From contig AP026542.1 in NCBI GenBank assembly GCA_026075535.2, forward strand, positions 9,052,001-9,116,000: a stretch of DNA of 64,000 nucleotides, written 5' to 3'. The notes below the pieces were generated by a model, which was given only the letters and a program-made list of their open reading frames with translations, was not told the origin of the DNA and did no database searches. Source of the stretch: Tricholoma matsutake (Eukaryota > Basidiomycota > Agaricomycetes > Agaricales > Tricholomataceae). Each line of letters starts with the position of its first letter. Within the stretch, counting starts at the first letter, position 1. The position numbers and the translations under genes are program-made. Below, in pieces: positions 60,278-64,000 of this stretch.

Positions 60278-61654
60278 GTGAACCAGCTCTGTGGAGCCCA
60301 ATACTTCACCAAGCTCGACGTCCATTGGGGCTACAATAATGTGAGGATAAAGGAGGGAGATGAGTGGAAGGCAGCCTTTCATACCAACCATGGTCTTTTT
60401 GAACTGCTTGTCATGTTCTTTGGCCTTACTAATAGTCCTGCCACCTTTCAGACCATGATGAACAACATTTTCCACGACCTCATCCTCAAAGGCATTGTCT
60501 GCATCTATCTCAACGACATCCTCATCTTCACTCACATGGTTGAAGAGCACCGTCGCATCACGTGCCTCGTCCTAGAATGGCTTCAACAGTACAAACTCTA
60601 CCTTCATCAGGACAAGTGCGAGTGTGAGAAGACCAAGATCGAGTACCTCAGCCTGATTATCTCAGAGGGTCAGGTAGAGATGGATCCTATCAAGGTGAAT
60701 GGGGTCACAGCTTGGCTGACGCCCACGAACAAGAAAGAGGTGCAGTCTTTCCTGGCCTTCATCAATTTCTATCAGCATTTTATCAAGGATTTCTCACATC
60801 ATGCACGACCACTGTTCGACTTGACAGGAAAGGAGGCATGGAGGTGGGATAATGCACAACAGGAGGCGTTTGAAAGGTTTAAAGAGATGGTCACTTCTGC
60901 TCCCATCCTTACCTTTGCTGATGATTCGTGTCCTTTTTGTGTAGAAGCCGACAGTTCTGACTTTGCAACGGGCGCTGTGTTGTCTCAGCAGTCTCTGGAG
61001 GACCAGAAGCGGCATCCTGTTGCATTCTACTCCAAAAGCCTTAGTGCTGTAGAGCAGAATTACAAGATCCATGACAAGGAGATGTTGGCAATAATGCGTG
61101 CGCTTGAGGAGTGGCGACACTTCCTCGAGGGTGCCCAACACAAGGTGGAAATTTGGACGGATCACAAGAATCTCGAGTACTTTATGATGGCTAAGAAATT
61201 GAACCGTCGTCAAGCTCGTTGGTCCCTGTATCTATCCAGATTCGACTTCTCCTTGCACCACCATCCGGGTTGCAGCATGGGGAAGACCAATGCCCTCTCC
61301 CAATGTGCAGACCATGGGGATGGCAGCAATGACAACCAAAACATTGTGTTGTTGCAGCCAGACCTGTTCACCATTCGGGCACTGGAAGGCATCGCACCCC
61401 AGGGCAAGGAGTGGGACATCCTATGTGACATTCGTCGCGCAAACCATAGTGGTTTACATGAGGATGTTGTTGCCCAAGCTGTTAAAGAACTGAGGAAGGG
61501 ATCCACCCTTTCCTTGCATGTGGCAGAGTGGGCTGAAAAAGAGGACTTGTTGTATTTCAGGGACCACATCTACGTTCCCAATGACCCAGACCTTTGCTGG
61601 CGCATCATATCCCAACACCATGACTCACAGATTGCTGGTCATCCTGGATGCTGA
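60278..61654 (+). CDS. pol: RT and RNase H of element D, RT active site mutated
   Basis: 458-codon open frame, the longest Gypsy frame in the window. KLDVHWGYNNVRIKEGDEW and FGLTNSPATFQTMMNN lead to the catalytic box IYLNDILIF (60506-60517), where C has YLDD; the Asn codon is 60512-60514. RNase H is complete (VEADSSDFATGAVLSQQS, NYKIHDKEMLAIMRALEEW, RWSLYLSRFDFSLHHHPG). It ends at TGA 61652-61654 in the integrase zinc-binding domain (AGHPGC, then stop). Confidence 0.94.
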   Translation: MNQLCGAQYFTKLDVHWGYNNVRIKEGDEWKAAFHTNHGLFELLVMFFGLTNSPATFQTMMNNIFHDLILKGIVCIYLNDILIFTHMVEEHRRITCLVLEWLQQYKLYLHQDKCECEKTKIEYLSLIISEGQVEMDPIKVNGVTAWLTPTNKKEVQSFLAFINFYQHFIKDFSHHARPLFDLTGKEAWRWDNAQQEAFERFKEMVTSAPILTFADDSCPFCVEADSSDFATGAVLSQQSLEDQKRHPVAFYSKSLSAVEQNYKIHDKEMLAIMRALEEWRHFLEGAQHKVEIWTDHKNLEYFMMAKKLNRRQARWSLYLSRFDFSLHHHPGCSMGKTNALSQCADHGDGSNDNQNIVLLQPDLFTIRALEGIAPQGKEWDILCDIRRANHSGLHEDVVAQAVKELRKGSTLSLHVAEWAEKEDLLYFRDHIYVPNDPDLCWRIISQHHDSQIAGHPGC

Positions 61655-62873
61655 AAGACCTTGGAGCTCACCTCACGGAATTATTGGTGGCCACAAATAT
61701 CACGGCTCATTGGTCAGTATTGTTGCACTTGTGACCTTTGCTTATGCACCAAGGTTCCTCATCGCAAACCCATTGGCGAGCTACACCCTCTTCCTGTTCC
61801 AGAGAGTCATTGGGATGTTTTCAGCATTGACTAGAGTTGCCAAAGTCAAATGGGTTTGATGCGGTGATGTGCACAGTTGATTCAGTGGGGAAACACGCTC
61901 ACTTCATTCCCATTCACACCACTGTCAGTGCCCTGGGTGCCGCCCAACTCTACCTCCACCATGTGTGGAAATTACACAGACTTCCTGATGCTTTCCTCTC
62001 TGATTGTGGCCCTCAGTTCATGGCAGAGTTCACTTGCAAGCTGTACCAACTCCTGGGGATCAAACTCCTTGCTTCGACCGCTTATCACCCACAAACCGAC
62101 AGCCAGACTGAGCAAGTCAACCAGGAACTGGAGCAGTACATCCACATCTTTGTCAATGAACACCAGGACAATTGGGACAATCTTCTCCCCTTGGCTGAGT
62201 TTGGATACAACAACCATGTCCATGCTTCCACTCAACAGACCCCTTTCCTCTTAGACACTGGATGACATCCACACATGGGATTTGAACCTCGCCAAACTCC
62301 CTCACACATCGAGACAGTGAATGAATTCACAGAATGCATGCGGGATAGCTTGGAGGAGGCAAAGGCAGCCTTAGCAAAGGTGAAGGATGACATGGCATGC
62401 TTTTACAACCAACACCATTCTCTGACCCCTCAGTACAAGGTTGGTGATCGAGTTTATCATCGCTTCCTGGGACCTTTTCCCATTGTCAAGTGTGTTGGAA
62501 TGCATGCCTATCATCTATGCCTCCCAGCCTCCATGTCCAGACTCCACCCAGTCTTCCATGTCGTCAAACTCCTTCCAGCTCCCTCAGATCCATTCCTGGG
62601 ACACCATTCACACCCATACAGTGATCAAGGGAGAACCCCAATACAAAGTCAAGTCAATCTTGGACAGCCATTTGCGTCAGAGAAAACTCCAGTATTTGGT
62701 GCATTGGAAGGGTTATGGGTATGAGGAGAACTCATGGGTCGAAGAGTCTGATGTGAATGCCCCTCAGTTAGTCAAGGAATTCCACTGATGGCACACTGCT
62801 GCACCGCATCGCATTCAAGTCACGGACTTTGGTCGTATGCAATCTCAAATGCATCGGGGCGATGCATCTTAGA
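61655..62873 (+). pseudogene. pol: Integrase and chromodomain of element D
   Basis: CDLCLCTKVPHRKPIGELH is followed by an 11-bp deletion near 61832 that removes part of the first catalytic Asp motif. 61837-62265 carries the second Asp region (FLSDCGPQF) and the AYHPQTDSQTEQVNQELE block. TGA at 62263. A 48-bp in-frame deletion near 62457 relative to C removes LDSSDISTTHPSKKLS. The chromodomain (YKVKSILDSHL, LQYLVHWKGYG, NSWVEESDVN) lies at 62630-62788; the element's coding end is TAG near 62871. Confidence 0.87.
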
Positions 62874-62883
62874 GAGGGGGTGA

Positions 62884-63309
62884 TGTAAGGGGACTAGGGG
62901 GGTGCCCTGTGTGTTTCTCCTATTTTTTACGTTTGTTCTATATTTTTCCTCACTTCATTTCCTTCTATTCTTCATTTTCTATGATTTTTCTGGATTTTAT
63001 TACTAAATTTCCCTTTCTATCATGTTTGTGCATGTTGACAGTTTTATATTTAGAGGCAGAGCACCCCTTCCGACATCTACCCCTTGGTATGATGTCATTC
63101 GGCAGCCTTGATCTGCCTATCTCTGCCTTTTCTATTTCTAGGTTATTATTTGATTTTTGTCGTCTTCACATATACTGGGCATCAGCAAAGGGATCCTTAG
63201 AGTTTTCTCTTCAGATTTCCCTTTGCTAGGTGTGTCCCCAATCCCTGTACTATGTAGTATAATTTTAACTTCGGATTTCCCTTTGCTAGAGGCTGAGGTT
63301 GCCCTTATA
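62884..63309 (+). repeat. 3' LTR of element D
   Basis: 426 bp with both CTTCNGATTTCCCTTTGCTAG repeats (63209 and 63269). Preceded by GAGAGGGGGTGA and followed by the duplicated ATATG. It differs from the 5' LTR at roughly 14 sites plus the 60-bp deletion. Confidence 0.93.
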
Positions 63310-63314
63310 ATATG

Positions 63315-63440
63315 CTTCCATTGCTGATCGCGTTGAGAATTTTTTCCCTTTGCGGGAGAAGTTTGGGGTCGTGTTGATGATGATCACTGATGGGGTGATG
63401 TTGAGCTTAACTCTATATGAGTTTGAGTGTTTAAAAAAAC
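63315..63440 (-). other. Leader of element E between 5' LTR and element D
   Basis: Reverse complement of the region after the 5' LTR of B (AAACACTCAAACTCATATAGAG and a CACCCCATCAGTGATCATCATC stretch). It continues at 56002 after removal of D. No tRNA-complementary primer site is evident beside the LTR (GTTTTTTTAAACACTC). Confidence 0.78.
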
Positions 63441-63637
63441 TGTTGTGAGTCAGAGGGGGGTTCCTTAAGATCACACAGGAGTTAAACACAAATAACGTAT
63501 ATTATCATGTGTACTTGAGGTGGTAGTAAAAGATCCATTATGTAAATAGAAGGCTGGTCCCTTTATAGGGGCTAGCCAGGTCAATAGCAAAGAAAAGTAA
63601 TATATACAAACATGGGGTCAAGCCCTGGGTCACCATA
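63441..63637 (-). repeat. 5' LTR of element E
   Basis: 197 bp; plus-strand ends TGTTGTGAGTC and GGGTCACCATA. The TATA palindrome (GGCTGGTCCC-TTTATA-GGGGCTAGCC) is at about 63551-63576. The last base pair TATA instead of CACA is a C-to-T change at the terminus. Confidence 0.9.
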
Positions 63638-64000
63638 CCATGCCCCCACCCCACCTCATGTTTTTACATGAGGATGATTGTGTTGAGTAGTGAATGCCTT
63701 GGTTTAAGGTAGATCTCATTCAGAATCAACTTGATCATGTGAAATGAGTGACATTCTCTGAATCATAATTGCTATTTGAACATTTTGAAAATTGTGGCTG
63801 CACAGAAATGTTTCAAAATGTTTTCCCTAAAGATATGTCACTTCACTTTCTCCAAAAGTGAGGCTGAGTCGCCATTAGGTTTGCAAGCATTGAATCGGGC
63901 TGCTGTGACCATGTTGTCACATCCAGAATTTCTCACTTCGAGAAACTTAATGGCAGCTTCCACAGTCAAGTTTTTCCTATTGTAAATTCATTAGCACCTG
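63638..64000. other. Unassigned flank right of element E
   Basis: It begins CCATG, the presumed target duplication of E. The minus strand is open for about 50 codons from the window edge to about 63840 (TVEAAIKFLEVRNSGCDNM and ARFNACKPNGD) and then meets stops. I recognise no family. It could be another relic element or the edge of a gene outside the window. Confidence 0.35.

Larger units (their letters stand above)
56008..63309 (+). mobile_element. Element D: Ty3/Gypsy chromovirus, same family as C
   Basis: It has LTRs at 56008-56373 and 62884-63309 and target duplication ATATG (56003-56007 and 63310-63314). The gag-pol-chromodomain plan is the same as C. It differs by carrying a 1381-bp insertion (58332-59712), a 60-bp deletion in its 5' LTR and a mutated RT active site. 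It is inserted in the leader of element E. Confidence 0.95.
28685..63637 (-). mobile_element. Element E: Ty3/Gypsy chromovirus, same family as B, expanded by nested insertions
   Basis: The minus-strand element has its 5' LTR at 63441-63637 and its 3' LTR at 28685-34836. Order on the minus strand: leader, gag, protease, RT/RNase H, integrase, chromodomain, ORF3. The flanks give CATGG before the 5' LTR and CATGT after the 3' LTR on the minus strand, a likely duplication with one mismatch. Four retrotransposons are inserted: C in the 3' LTR, F in ORF3, G in the chromodomain and D in the leader. Removing them leaves about 11 kb, collinear with B. Confidence 0.92.

Noticed and set aside
1..64000. 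Host protein genes, tRNA or rRNA genes
   Set aside because: All long frames resolve to retroelement proteins or their shadows; I saw no tRNA cloverleaf or rRNA-like stretch. A tool-based scan (tRNAscan, Rfam) was not possible.

Overview
This 64 kb window is a stack of nested transposable elements from a fungal genome. I see no host gene, tRNA, rRNA or CRISPR array. The style of the elements points to a basidiomycete, most likely an Agaricomycete: Ty3/Gypsy chromoviruses with a C-terminal chromodomain, Ty1/Copia elements with a UBN2-type gag, short GT-AG introns, and decay dominated by CGA-to-TGA stops. That assignment is an inference from family resemblance.

Layout, with provisional labels. 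A (1-6296, +) is a Gypsy element whose 5' end lies outside the window; it is inserted in the integrase of relic I. I (minus, in pieces 6297-6562, 20182-20462 and 21195-about 22410) is an old Gypsy relic in which gag is fused in frame to RNase H. A diverged solo LTR S1 (6563-20181) interrupts I, and S1 is split by the complete Gypsy element B (6733-19495, +) and by solo LTR S2. B carries a 1985-bp hAT-like element (9426-11410), a solo LTR S4 (17542-17816) and a foldback MITE (17867-18145). Solo LTR S3 (20463-21194) also sits in I and holds a second copy of the foldback MITE. A Copia relic J (about 22500-28020) contains Copia element H (22688-27232, minus) and a 573-bp hAT-like MITE (27450-28022).

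The right half is a single Gypsy element E (28685-63637, minus), of the same family as B. Four younger retrotransposons have expanded it: C (28813-34785, Gypsy, +) in its 3' LTR, Copia F (35426-40714, minus) in its third ORF, Gypsy G (42983-49104, minus) in its chromodomain, and D (56008-63309, Gypsy, +, same family as C) in its leader. D carries a further 1.38-kb insertion, X. Almost every boundary is fixed by matching terminal sequences and a target-site duplication (5 bp for LTR elements, 8 bp for hAT-like ones). In several cases removing the insert restores a conserved reading frame.

The elements share a gag-pol plan: capsid, zinc knuckle, aspartic protease, reverse transcriptase/RNase H, integrase, chromodomain. 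The unusual parts are extra ORFs. A has a third ORF downstream of the chromodomain with two zinc knuckles and a strong transmembrane segment. B and E share a different third ORF of about 790 codons. G carries an antisense, intron-containing ORF with paired cysteines. All copies look dead or dying, mainly through CpG transitions, which also removed catalytic aspartates in five of the enzymes.
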